Below, piece by piece: positions 25,864 through 33,317 of a DNA stretch of 51,493 nt (its first letter is position 1; each line of letters starts with the position of its first letter). Location of the stretch: contig UQYK01000008.1 in NCBI GenBank assembly GCA_900545285.1, forward strand, positions 1 through 51,493, written 5' to 3'. The position numbers and the translations under genes are program-made. This stretch comes from an uncultured Ruminococcus sp. Its GTDB lineage: Bacteria > Bacillota > Clostridia > Oscillospirales > Ruminococcaceae. The notes beneath the pieces were generated by a model. The model did no database searches and was not told the origin of the DNA. It saw only the letters and a list, made by a program, of their open reading frames with translations.

Positions 25864-27015
25864 TTATCGCTTGGAAATGGCTTCTCTCACAAATGCTCTT
25901 GCCTTTTCATCCGCATGCATGACATCTTCATAACAGGTGATTTCTCTGCGCGGTATGGATTCCATTGCCTTTTGCGCCAGTGCGCCGATTTCCAGAAAAC
26001 CGATCTTTCCGGAAAGAAATGCAGCAACAGCCACTTCATTTGCACCATTTACAATACAAGGCGCCGTTCCTCCTGCGGTAATCGCAGCAATCGCTGTTTT
26101 CAAGCAGGTAAAGGTTTCAAAATCCGGCCTTTCAAATGTGAGCGTGCCGTATTCGGTAAAGGAAAGCGGCTTTGTGGGACAGGGCAGACGATCCGGATAC
26201 AGCAGTGCATACTGAATGGGAATCTTCATATCCGGTACACCCATCTGCGCAATGACAGAGCAGTCCTGATATTCTACCGCAGAATGCATCACACTCTGGC
26301 GGTGCACCACAATTTCAATTTGATCCGGTGTCAGATCAAACAGCCATTTTGCCTCTATAAACTCCAGTCCCTTATTCATCAGCGTGGCAGAGTCAATGGT
26401 AATCTTATTTCCCATGCTCCAGTTGGGATGATTCAGCGCATCTGCAACAGTGACATGCTCCAGCTCCTGTCGGGTTTTCCCGAAAAACGGGCCGCCGGAG
26501 GCAGTCAATATAATCTTATGCAGCTGTTCCCGGCGATTTCCCTGAAGGCACTGAAAAATTGCAGAATGCTCGCTGTCCACCGGATAAATGGAAACGCCCT
26601 TTTTCGCTGCCTGTTCCATTACCAGAGAACCGCCGGCAACCAGGGTTTCCTTATTTGCCAGCGCGATATCCAGTCCGGCAGAAATCGCGGTCAATGTCGG
26701 AAGCAATCCCACCATTCCCACAACGGAATTGATCAGAATGTCCGCCTTTGTATCAGAAGCAATCTCGCACAGGCCATCCATGCCGCAGAGCACCTTTACC
26801 GGCAGGTCGGAAAGCCGCTGTTTTAATTCTGCGTACTTTTCTTCCACAAAGATGCAGACCTTTTCCGGATGAAATTCCCGTGTCTGCTTTTCCAGCAGTT
26901 CTACATTCCGATTGGCTGCCAGGGCATAAATCCGCATATCATGTGCCTTTGCCACTTCCAGAGACTGAGTTCCGATAGAACCGGTAGAGCCGAGAATTGA
27001 AATGCATTTTCCCAT
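25864..27015 (-). CDS. dxr: 1-deoxy-D-xylulose-5-phosphate reductoisomerase
   Basis: Second enzyme of the MEP pathway: rearranges and reduces DXP to MEP with NADPH. The 383 residues from MGKCISILGS show the nucleotide loop GSTGSIG (9-15), the metal and substrate block YPVDSEHSAIFQ, TASGGPF and NHPNWSMGNKITIDSATLMNKG. GGAAAGGA about 10 nt upstream supports the ATG at 27015. An in-frame ATG at 27066 has an even better spaced GGAG and would add 17 residues (MPVGCIHSHPEGKEIIK), which the family normally lacks. Confidence 0.95.
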   Translation of the reverse strand: MGKCISILGSTGSIGTQSLEVAKAHDMRIYALAANRNVELLEKQTREFHPEKVCIFVEEKYAELKQRLSDLPVKVLCGMDGLCEIASDTKADILINSVVGMVGLLPTLTAISAGLDIALANKETLVAGGSLVMEQAAKKGVSIYPVDSEHSAIFQCLQGNRREQLHKIILTASGGPFFGKTRQELEHVTVADALNHPNWSMGNKITIDSATLMNKGLEFIEAKWLFDLTPDQIEIVVHRQSVMHSAVEYQDCSVIAQMGVPDMKIPIQYALLYPDRLPCPTKPLSFTEYGTLTFERPDFETFTCLKTAIAAITAGGTAPCIVNGANEVAVAAFLSGKIGFLEIGALAQKAMESIPRREITCYEDVMHADEKARAFVREAISKR

Positions 27016-27083
27016 TTTTATGATTTCCTTTCCTTCCGGATGACTGTGAATACAGCCAACCGGCATTTTTTCTCCTATAGCGC

Positions 27084-27141
27084 ACACACGATGCAAGGCA
27101 CAAATTCGCCCTGCATCGTGTGTCATGAGCAGTGACTGCTC
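27084..27141 (-). repeat. Two consecutive hairpins in the cdsA-dxr gap
   Basis: A perfect 12-bp stem (27084-27095 with 27112-27123) continues past one mismatch by GGC/GCC around an 8-nt loop. A smaller stem GAGCAG/CTGCTC with a 3-nt loop (27127-27141) precedes it in the transcript. No U-tract follows either. The larger one lies just before the GGAG that serves the upstream dxr start. Confidence 0.75.
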
Positions 27142-27148
27142 TGTTTCA

Positions 27149-27964
27149 TTATCCGAAAAAGATCGGGAACATACATTCCAGCGCATAAAAAGCCGGCACT
27201 GTAAACAGGACGCTGTCAAAGCGATCCATTACGCCGCCGTGCCCCGGCATAATATTTCCGTAATCTTTTAGTCCCTGCTGGCGCTTCAAGATCGATGCGC
27301 TCAGATCTCCCAGCACACTGATTACTGAGCAGACAGCCGCTGTAAAAATCAGCCACCAGTAGTGTACATGAACGCCGGTCACCAGGCTGTAAATCAGAGA
27401 GAATACTGTCATAATTACAATATCTGTCACAATGCCGCCGAAGAAGCCCTCCACTGTTTTTTTCGGGCTAATTTCCGGACAGAGCTTATGCTTTCCGAAA
27501 AATGTTCCGGCAAAATAAGCCCCTGTGTCCGAAATCCAGGCGGAGCAAAGCGCCAGAATTACATATGCCAGGCCATAAGAACCGATGTGCAGCAGCTTCG
27601 GCAGTGTGCTGAGCGAGCCGGACACCAGCAGCATCACAGCCGCAATGTACAGACTGTCCTGATACTTGGTACGCTGATGCAACAGCACCATTTCTGCAAA
27701 AATTCCGGTCAGGCAGAGCAACGTTACCGCTGTAATTGCTGCCGTGTTTTCGTAATATGTGAGAAACGGGAGCGCTGCGCCGTAGACAAAGGCAGCTCCC
27801 ACCGAAATGCGGCAATGGAGACACTTTCCAGCACGAAACAGTTCAAACAAGGCAATGCAGATCAGCGCAGCAATGGCAAGGGGAAAAACAAACGTCCGAT
27901 AGAGCAGCAAAATGCCCACAGCCAGTATTGCGCCAACCACACCGGAAATAATACGAACCTTCAT
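27149..27964 (-). CDS. cdsA: Phosphatidate cytidylyltransferase
   Basis: Makes CDP-diacylglycerol from CTP and phosphatidic acid, the branch point of phospholipid synthesis. The 271-residue protein is highly hydrophobic, with about seven or eight membrane segments. It ends with the family signature SVLGDLSASILKRQQGLKDY followed by PGHGGVMDRFDS, whose acidic residues bind metal. GGAGGG lies upstream and the start is 3 nt after the uppS stop. Confidence 0.97.
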   Translation of the reverse strand: MKVRIISGVVGAILAVGILLLYRTFVFPLAIAALICIALFELFRAGKCLHCRISVGAAFVYGAALPFLTYYENTAAITAVTLLCLTGIFAEMVLLHQRTKYQDSLYIAAVMLLVSGSLSTLPKLLHIGSYGLAYVILALCSAWISDTGAYFAGTFFGKHKLCPEISPKKTVEGFFGGIVTDIVIMTVFSLIYSLVTGVHVHYWWLIFTAAVCSVISVLGDLSASILKRQQGLKDYGNIMPGHGGVMDRFDSVLFTVPAFYALECMFPIFFG

Positions 27965-27967
27965 GAC

Positions 27968-28729
27968 TCAAATCCCTCCGAATCTTCTGCCGCGCTGTGC
28001 ATAGTCAGCCAGTGCCTTATTCAATTCATTGGCATGAAAGTCCGGCCAGAGAACATTGGTAAAATAATATTCCGCATAGGCGCACTGCCAGATCAGATAA
28101 TTGGACAGCCGCAGTTCTCCGCTGGGGCGAATCAGGAGATCCACATCCGGCAGACCAGCGGTATACAAATGATCCGCAATGGTCTGCTCCGTGATGGATT
28201 CCGGGGAAAGCACACCTGTCTGCACTTCTTTTGCAATTTCCTGTGTAGCATGCTTGATTTCGTCCCGGCCGCCGTAATTGATGGCGAGAATCAGGTTCAT
28301 CTTTTCAAAATCTTTAGAATCATGTTCCAGTTCTGCCATACGCTTTTGCAGGCGATCCTGCAGGCGGCTCCGGTCTCCTACAAAGACCATGCGCACACGC
28401 CGTTCCAGGTACTGGTCTGCATCGCAGAGATAATCCCAGAACAAATCCATGATGGCATCGACTTCATCCTGCGGACGCTTCCAGTTTTCTGTGGAAAACA
28501 CATAGAAGGAAGCGTTCCGCAGACCGATATCCCGGCAATACAGGGAAAGATCTTTAAAGTTTTTCGCACCTTCCCGATGGCCGAATTTCCGCGGCATACC
28601 GCGCTTGGTTGCCCAGCGGCCGTTTCCGTCCATGATAAAGCCCACGTGCTGCGGCAGATTTTCCGGCAGTGCAATTGCGCCGGTTTCGTCCTTTGATACT
28701 GTTTTTTTATTGAAAAAAGGCAAAGCCAT
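27968..28729 (-). CDS. uppS: Undecaprenyl diphosphate synthase
   Basis: Adds eight isopentenyl units to farnesyl diphosphate to make the C55 lipid carrier for cell-wall precursors. The 253 residues carry the catalytic Asp34 in FIMDGNGRWA, the block FYVFSTENWKRP and the diphosphate-binding RPSGELRLSN. A tail of WPDFHANELNKAL follows. An N-terminal extension of about 25 residues precedes the core. AGGAG sits upstream of the ATG. Confidence 0.97.
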   Translation of the reverse strand: MALPFFNKKTVSKDETGAIALPENLPQHVGFIMDGNGRWATKRGMPRKFGHREGAKNFKDLSLYCRDIGLRNASFYVFSTENWKRPQDEVDAIMDLFWDYLCDADQYLERRVRMVFVGDRSRLQDRLQKRMAELEHDSKDFEKMNLILAINYGGRDEIKHATQEIAKEVQTGVLSPESITEQTIADHLYTAGLPDVDLLIRPSGELRLSNYLIWQCAYAEYYFTNVLWPDFHANELNKALADYAQRGRRFGGI

Positions 28730-28779
28730 ATTGTTCTTCTCCTATTCTATTCCCGGACTCTTGTGAAACGATGCTGCAA

Positions 28780-29334
28780 TCAGATGCTCATGATTTCCTT
28801 GTCTTTTTCTGCTACCATCTTGTCGATTTCTGCTACAAATTTATCCGTCAGATCCTGGATCTTCTTTTCGCCGTCTTTTACTTCATCTTCGGTCAATTCA
28901 GAAGCCTTTTTCTTTGCCTTGAGCTTTTCAATGGAATCCCGGCGCACATTGCGGACAGCTACCTTGGTCTCTTCACCCAGCTTTTTGATTTCCTTACACA
29001 GATCCTTACGGCGATCTTCTGTCAGCTGCGGAAATACCAGACGCAGTACCTTACCGTCATTGGTAGGAGTAATGCCGACATCTGATGCCAGGATTGCCTT
29101 TTCGATTGCCTTCAGAGATGTGACATCCCACGGCTGAATCACAAGAATCCGTGCCTCAGAAACAGAGACAGCGGCCATCTGCTGAATCGGTGTGGGAACG
29201 CCGTAATAATCGACCTGTACCTTATCCAGAACAGCCGGGTTTGCACGGCCTGCACGAATGGTAGTGAATTCGTGTGCCAGGCGATCGGTTGACTTCTTCA
29301 TCTTCTCTTCGGTTTCTTTCAGTAATTCTTTCAT
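28780..29334 (-). CDS. frr: Ribosome recycling factor
   Basis: Splits post-termination ribosomes together with EF-G. The 184 residues are standard length, start MKELLKETEEKMKKSTDRLA and show FTTIRAGRANPAVLDKVQVD and the long helical tail. The ATG at 29334 was chosen over an in-frame ATG at 29376 because the added residues are not in the family. Its translation signals are unusual: an AAAGGAG, an 18-nt hairpin and then 8 nt to the ATG (separate entry). It follows pyrH by 102 nt. Confidence 0.97.
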   Translation of the reverse strand: MKELLKETEEKMKKSTDRLAHEFTTIRAGRANPAVLDKVQVDYYGVPTPIQQMAAVSVSEARILVIQPWDVTSLKAIEKAILASDVGITPTNDGKVLRLVFPQLTEDRRKDLCKEIKKLGEETKVAVRNVRRDSIEKLKAKKKASELTEDEVKDGEKKIQDLTDKFVAEIDKMVAEKDKEIMSI

Positions 29335-29367
29335 AGTGAACTCCCCGATTTTTTTCGGGGCTCCTTT
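29332..29367 (-). promoter_or_regulatory. frr ribosome binding site separated from its ATG by a hairpin
   Basis: On the minus strand AAAGGAG (29361-29367) is followed directly by CCCCGA (29355-29360), a loop of six A residues and TCGGGG (29343-29348). Eight nucleotides then lead to the ATG (29332-29334). Folding makes the AAAGGAG spacing 8 nt. The 3' arm plus AG also reads GGGGAG, a weaker direct site that the stem would hide, so folded and unfolded RNAs would use different sites. Confidence 0.65.
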
Positions 29368-29389
29368 CTGATACATTTTATTTTTTACT

Positions 29390-29410
29390 GCGGAACAAAG
29401 CCGGTTCCGC
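29390..29410 (-). repeat. Hairpin in the pyrH-frr gap
   Basis: GCGGAAC (29390-29396) and GTTCCGC (29404-29410) form a perfect 7-bp stem with a 7-nt loop, 27 nt after the pyrH stop. In the transcript it is followed by AGTAAAAAAT, not a U-tract, so termination is unlikely. A stability or processing element is possible. Confidence 0.6.
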
Positions 29411-29436
29411 GCGGCATGCGCAAAGACAGTTTTATC

Positions 29437-30156
29437 TTATGCCTGATCTGCCTCTGTTACAACAGTACCAACATCCTCACCCATCACAGCATCATAGATA
29501 TTATCCGGACGGCTCAGATCAAATACCAGCATGGGCATTTCGTTATCCCGGCACATAGAAGCAGCAGTGCTGTCCATTACCTGGAGGGCGCTGTTCAGCA
29601 CATCACTAAAGGAGAGTCGTGTATAGCGAACAGCATCGTCATACTTATGGGGATCCTTGTCATATACACCGTCCACCATGGTAGCTTTCAGCAGAATATC
29701 TGCCTGAATTTCTACAGCACGCAGTGTAGCGGCTGTATCCGTGGAGAAAAACGGGCTGCCGGTGCCGCATCCGAAAATGACAACACGACCCTTCTTCAAG
29801 TGAGAAATCGCGCGGTTCCGGATATATGGCTCTGCAATCTGCTGCATGCTGATTGCAGTCTGCACCCGTACTTCAACGCCCAGGTGTTCCAGCATGTCGG
29901 CAACTGCCAGTGCATTCATAGTAGTCGCAAGCATTCCAATGTGGTCTGCACGGGTACGATCCATATTTTCGCTGGAGCGGCCGCGCCAGAAGTTTCCGCC
30001 GCCTACAACAATTCCCATCTCCACGCCAGCATCGACACACTTTTTAATGCTTTTACAAATTGGAAGCATTGTCTCTGTATCCAATCCTGTCTTTTTGGGG
30101 CCTGCCAATGCCTCACCGCTTAATTTGAGAAGTACGCGTTTATACTTTGGTTCCAT
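29437..30156 (-). CDS. pyrH: Uridylate kinase
   Basis: Phosphorylates UMP to UDP; hexameric amino-acid-kinase fold. The 239 residues show KRVLLKLSGEAL, VVGGGNFWRGR, the MNALAVADMLE helix and ATMVDGVYDKDPHK. I chose the ATG at 30156 with AAAGGA 9 nt upstream; nine earlier in-frame codons are not part of the family. First gene of the run down to polC, with its own promoter after the rpsB-tsf terminator. Confidence 0.97.
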   Translation of the reverse strand: MEPKYKRVLLKLSGEALAGPKKTGLDTETMLPICKSIKKCVDAGVEMGIVVGGGNFWRGRSSENMDRTRADHIGMLATTMNALAVADMLEHLGVEVRVQTAISMQQIAEPYIRNRAISHLKKGRVVIFGCGTGSPFFSTDTAATLRAVEIQADILLKATMVDGVYDKDPHKYDDAVRYTRLSFSDVLNSALQVMDSTAASMCRDNEMPMLVFDLSRPDNIYDAVMGEDVGTVVTEADQA

Positions 30157-30251
30157 GGTTCCAATTCCTTTCGTCTGTTTCACAGTTTCAGAAGTGCCGA
30201 TTGGCTTTTGTCATACAACCGGTTCAACCAGCATTCAGTCTTCCTGTATCT

Positions 30252-30296
30252 ATTTTACACTATTTTCCCCGAAATGTAAAGCCATTTCCGGGAAAA
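30252..30296 (-). promoter_or_regulatory. pyrH promoter overlapping a long hairpin
   Basis: On the minus strand TTTACA (30275-30280), a 17-bp spacer and TAAAAT (30252-30257) form a plausible sigma-A promoter. The -35 lies in the loop side of an imperfect 14-position stem (30263-30276 with 30283-30296, one C-C mismatch). The stem could be an operator-like palindrome or a second terminator arm for tsf. Confidence 0.6.
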
Positions 30297-30297
30297 A

Positions 30298-30330
30298 ATC
30301 AAAAAAAGAGCACAGCTTTCGCCATGCTCT
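30298..30330 (-). terminator. Intrinsic terminator of rpsB-tsf
   Basis: On the minus strand AGAGCATGGC, a GAAA tetraloop and GCTGTGCTCT form a 10-bp stem with two G-U pairs, followed by seven T residues and then GATTTTTT. It is 37 nt after the tsf stop and separates the ribosomal operon from pyrH. Confidence 0.92.
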
Positions 30331-30366
30331 CTGATTATTCATAAGAATGCCTTGTAAAAGTTATTC

Positions 30367-31290
30367 TCACTTAATCATGCTAGCAATTTCTTCTGCGAAA
30401 TTGTCAGCCTTCTTTTCAATACCTTCACCGCGCTCGAAACGAACGAAGTCTGTGATCTTGATTGTAGTGCCGGCTGCCTTTGCAACACCGTCTACATAGC
30501 TCTGAACAGTTTCCTTGTTTTCCTTAACAAAAGCCTGTTCCAGCAGGCAGTTTTCGCCATAGTACTTGCCAACCTTGCCGGCAGCAATCTTTTCCTTGAC
30601 CTGATCCGGCTTGTTTGCCATCTTCGGGTCTTCTGCCATTTGTGCCAGGATGATCTTCTTTTCTTCATCCAGAACAGAAGCCGGAACGTCTTCACGCTTC
30701 AGGTACGGCGGATTCATAGCAGCAACCTGCAGTGCGCAGTCCTTTGCAGCTGCCAGAACTTCCGGAATAGCACCAGCCGGAGATTCTGCACGAACCATAA
30801 CGCCGATCTTGCCGCCGCCGTGGATATACGGTACCAGAATACCTTCCAGGCGAACGAAACGACGGATCTGGAGATTTTCACGAATCTTCAGGAACAGTTC
30901 CTGGAGTGCTTCGTCAACAGTCATTGTGCCGCCGGAAACGGTAGTAGCCTTCAGTGCTTCTACGTCAGCCGGATTCTTTTCAATGATTGTATCTGCAACC
31001 TGGTTTACAAATGCCTTGAATTCGTCGGTATTTGCAACAAAGTCTGTTTCAGAGTTTACTTCAACAACACAGCCTACAGTATTGTCTGCGTTTACCTTTG
31101 CAACAACCATACCTTCTGCTGCAACGCGGCCAGCCTTCTTTGCCTGTGTAGCCAGTCCCTTTTCCCGCAGCAGTTCAATTGCCTTTTCTACGTCACCGTC
31201 TGCTTCTGTCAGAGCCTTCTTGCAGTCCATCATACCAACACCGGTAGACTTCCGCAGTTCATTGACATCTTTTGCTGTAAAATTAGCCAT
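30367..31290 (-). CDS. tsf: Translation elongation factor Ts
   Basis: Guanine nucleotide exchange factor for EF-Tu. The 307 residues include the UBA-like start (FTAKDVNELRKSTGVGMMDCKKAL), the exchange motif ETDFVANTDEF and the C-terminal core. GAGGAGG precedes the ATG. It follows rpsB by 107 nt; that gap holds a terminator-like hairpin, which should lower tsf relative to rpsB. Confidence 0.98.
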   Translation of the reverse strand: MANFTAKDVNELRKSTGVGMMDCKKALTEADGDVEKAIELLREKGLATQAKKAGRVAAEGMVVAKVNADNTVGCVVEVNSETDFVANTDEFKAFVNQVADTIIEKNPADVEALKATTVSGGTMTVDEALQELFLKIRENLQIRRFVRLEGILVPYIHGGGKIGVMVRAESPAGAIPEVLAAAKDCALQVAAMNPPYLKREDVPASVLDEEKKIILAQMAEDPKMANKPDQVKEKIAAGKVGKYYGENCLLEQAFVKENKETVQSYVDGVAKAAGTTIKITDFVRFERGEGIEKKADNFAEEIASMIK

Positions 31291-31330
31291 TGGATGATCC
31301 TCCTCTTAAATTCGTGTATCGTCAGTTTTC

Positions 31331-31383
31331 CCAAAAAACCCGAATATGGTTGCTCTTCTATCAACAAGCATATCCGGGTTTTT
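31331..31383 (-). terminator. Terminator-like hairpin between rpsB and tsf
   Basis: Two arms of about 15 nt (31334-31348 with 31369-31383, one G-U pair) enclose a 20-nt loop and end in six T residues on the minus strand. It begins 15 nt after the rpsB stop. It should end part of the transcription before tsf. Confidence 0.75.
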
Positions 31384-31397
31384 CTGTAGAATCTTGC

Positions 31398-32135
31398 TTA
31401 TTCAGCTGCTTCTTCTTCCTTTTCAGCAGCTGCTTCTGCTGCGGCAGCGTCAGCACCCTGACGTCCTTCGATAATTGCATCAGCCATAACGCCTGCAATC
31501 AGCTTTACAGCACGGATTGCATCATCGTTACCCGGAATTACATAATCGATTTCGTCCGGATCGCAGTTTGTATCTACGATTGCAACGATCGGAATATTCA
31601 GCTTCTTTGCTTCTGCAACAGCGATCCGCTCCTTGCGCGGGTCAACAATAAACAGTGCACCCGGCAGCTTCTTCATATCCTTGATTCCGCCCAGGAACTT
31701 TTCCAGCTTTTCAATTTCCAGCTGCAGCTTTCCGACTTCCTTCTTCGGCAGAAGATCGAATGTGCCGTCAGTTTCCATTTCGTGGAGCTGTTCCAGACGC
31801 TTAATTCTTCTCTGAATCGTAGTGAAGTTGGTCATCATACCGCCCAGCCAACGTGCATTTACATAATATGCACCAGCGCGGGTAGCTTCTTCCTTGATGG
31901 ATTCGCCAGCCTGCTTCTTTGTGCCGACAAACAGAACAGATTCGCCCTGTGCAGACAAATCGCGGATGAACATATATGCTTCATCCAGCTTCTTTACAGT
32001 CTTCTGCAGGTCGATGATGTAGATGCCGTTCCGTTCTGTGAAAATGTACGGAGCCATTTTCGGGTTCCATCTTCTGGTCTGGTGACCAAAGTGTACGCCA
32101 GCTTCCAAGAGCTGCTTCATTGATACTACGCCCAT
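31398..32135 (-). CDS. rpsB: Ribosomal protein S2
   Basis: 30S subunit protein bound late at the head-platform junction. The 245 residues start MGVVSMKQLLEAGVHFGHQT, show RWNPKMAPYIFTERNGIYIIDL and VDTNCDPDEIDYVIPGNDDAIRA, and end in an alanine- and glutamate-rich tail. AGGAGG lies upstream of the ATG. Expressed from a strong promoter through a leader of about 115 nt. Confidence 0.99.
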   Translation of the reverse strand: MGVVSMKQLLEAGVHFGHQTRRWNPKMAPYIFTERNGIYIIDLQKTVKKLDEAYMFIRDLSAQGESVLFVGTKKQAGESIKEEATRAGAYYVNARWLGGMMTNFTTIQRRIKRLEQLHEMETDGTFDLLPKKEVGKLQLEIEKLEKFLGGIKDMKKLPGALFIVDPRKERIAVAEAKKLNIPIVAIVDTNCDPDEIDYVIPGNDDAIRAVKLIAGVMADAIIEGRQGADAAAAEAAAEKEEEAAE

Positions 32136-32253
32136 TGTGTAGTCCTCCTAAAATAAAATGGTTTTGCTTCCTCCGCCGCCCTTTGGGTGTCTGCAACTCT
32201 CCTGCATCCAGAAAAGCACCCGCATCCACCAAGGCAGACGTGCGAACTGCCTT
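32136..32253 (-). promoter_or_regulatory. rpsB leader RNA with 5' hairpin
   Basis: The transcript leader of about 115 nt starts with a perfect 7-bp hairpin (AAGGCAG/CTGCCTT, 32231-32237 with 32247-32253, 9-nt loop) at the predicted 5' end. It then runs through a G-rich purine region. It may be a ribosomal-protein feedback site for S2, but I cannot match it to a known leader family by eye. Confidence 0.45.
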
Positions 32254-32256
32254 TCT

Positions 32257-32285
32257 ATTATACCAGATCTTCTATTTTGGGTCAA
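32257..32285 (-). promoter_or_regulatory. Strong sigma-A promoter of rpsB-tsf
   Basis: On the minus strand TTGACC (32280-32285), a 17-bp spacer ending in TGG and TATAAT (32257-32262). It combines near-consensus boxes with an extended -10 and overlaps the last codons of the ymxH gene. Confidence 0.92.
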
Positions 32286-32589
32286 GCCTTTGTATGTAGA
32301 TTTTTTCTGTTGATTTATCGCTTTGTTTTGTGCATACTGTACAGCTTCCGGAGTTATCCCACTCCACCAGAATGGTATCCACCCCAATCAGCCGGATTTG
32401 CCGGAAGCTGATCACGCAATTTTCTCTGGGGCCGAAGATTCCGAGGAACCGCGGCTTTCCATACAAAATCAGAGCATGCACTGCTGCGGTTTCTCCGTCC
32501 AGCTCCAGGTCATCGACCCGTCCCAGATTTTCTCCGTTTACAATGTTGATGACATCCTTTTGCCGTAATTCTTCCAGCGTACACCTCAT
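32272..32589 (-). CDS. YlmC/YmxH-family PRC-barrel protein, sporulation-associated
   Basis: Small cytosolic PRC-barrel protein of a family found in spore formers and named after Bacillus YlmC and YmxH; the molecular role is unknown. The 105 residues show the typical start MRCTLEELRQKDVINIVNGE, then GRVDDLELD and GKPRFLGIFG. A tail of about 20 residues with two close cysteines (CTVCTK) extends beyond the usual domain. GAGGTG precedes the ATG. A weak CATAAACT upstream could be a sigma-E-like -10. The rpsB promoter sits inside its 3' end. Confidence 0.85.
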   Translation of the reverse strand: MRCTLEELRQKDVINIVNGENLGRVDDLELDGETAAVHALILYGKPRFLGIFGPRENCVISFRQIRLIGVDTILVEWDNSGSCTVCTKQSDKSTEKIYIQRLDPK

Positions 32590-32635
32590 TGCAGTTTCAC
32601 CTCAAAGCTAGTTTATGCAGATTTGGTGAAAACTT

Positions 32636-33208
32636 TCACGAAAAAACAGCAAAAAGTATGGTCACAATCAGATCGATTCCAAACACAGCTGCTGCAATGC
32701 CGCTCACCCATGCCAGCACCTTTTTCGACATCCAGCCTGTGATTTTGGCGAACAGCGGCCGCAGCAGGTACAAGAACAGGACACCGCCGATTCCAAACCG
32801 CACTGACGGAGAAAGCGCAACTCTGGCTTGGAAATTCCACGCATAATCGGCGTAGGTCTGCCACGGCCAGCTGCCGGTTGTCCATTCCAGCAGGTAGCTG
32901 GCCATCAGTTCGATTCCGGTGGCCACTGCGCCGCATCCCAGGAAAATCAAAATCGGACGCATCCAGCGGACGCTCCAGCGCATGGGCATCTGTACAAATT
33001 TTCCAAAACAGCTGAGAAAAGCCAGCATTCCTACGCCGTAAACCGGACAATACGGGCCAAACAGCACACCACGGTTATGGAATCCCCAGTGATACACAAC
33101 CACTTCCAGAAAGACCTCATAGCACCACCCAATAACTGCTGCCATCATGAAATAGAGAAACAGACGCTGTACCATTTGCAGTTTTTTCTCTTTTGTTTTT
33201 GCTTCCAT
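32636..33208 (-). CDS. Putative ABC transporter permease-like membrane protein (CmpB/DUF1113 family)
   Basis: A 190-residue integral membrane protein with about four or five membrane segments. The motifs VIGWCYEVFLE, NRGVLFGPYCPVYGVG and TGIELMASYLLEWTTGSWPWQTY are those of the family Pfam calls ABC_trans_CmpB. No ATPase partner is adjacent, so a transport role is unproven. I chose the ATG at 33208 because GGGAG is 9 nt upstream; the earlier ATG at 33214 is only 3 nt from it. It lies 46 nt before ymxH, after the transketolase terminator. Confidence 0.8.
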   Translation of the reverse strand: MEAKTKEKKLQMVQRLFLYFMMAAVIGWCYEVFLEVVVYHWGFHNRGVLFGPYCPVYGVGMLAFLSCFGKFVQMPMRWSVRWMRPILIFLGCGAVATGIELMASYLLEWTTGSWPWQTYADYAWNFQARVALSPSVRFGIGGVLFLYLLRPLFAKITGWMSKKVLAWVSGIAAAVFGIDLIVTILFAVFS

Positions 33209-33245
33209 CCTCATCTTCTCCCTTCGGGCATTTTATCGCTAATTT

Positions 33246-33290
33246 TTTTAAAAAAGCAGGCGTTTGAGATGATGAGAAACGCCTGCTTTT
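33246..33290 (-). terminator. Intrinsic terminator of the transketolase operon
   Basis: A perfect 14-bp stem (33252-33265 with 33277-33290, AAAAGCAGGCGTTT) and an 11-nt loop; on the minus strand six T residues close the stem and follow it. It begins 27 nt after the stop of the transketolase C-terminal gene. Confidence 0.92.
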
Positions 33291-33317
33291 CACATTTATA
33301 TGGATTGTAAGATACGT

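Noticed and set aside
27016..27219. Full 68-residue N-terminal extension of dxr
   Set aside because: The residues before 27066 come from hairpin and intergenic sequence with no start site; only the 17-codon version is retained as a possibility.
32136..32253. Metabolite riboswitch before rpsB
   Set aside because: No known riboswitch core could be recognised; only a simple hairpin and purine-rich sequence are visible.
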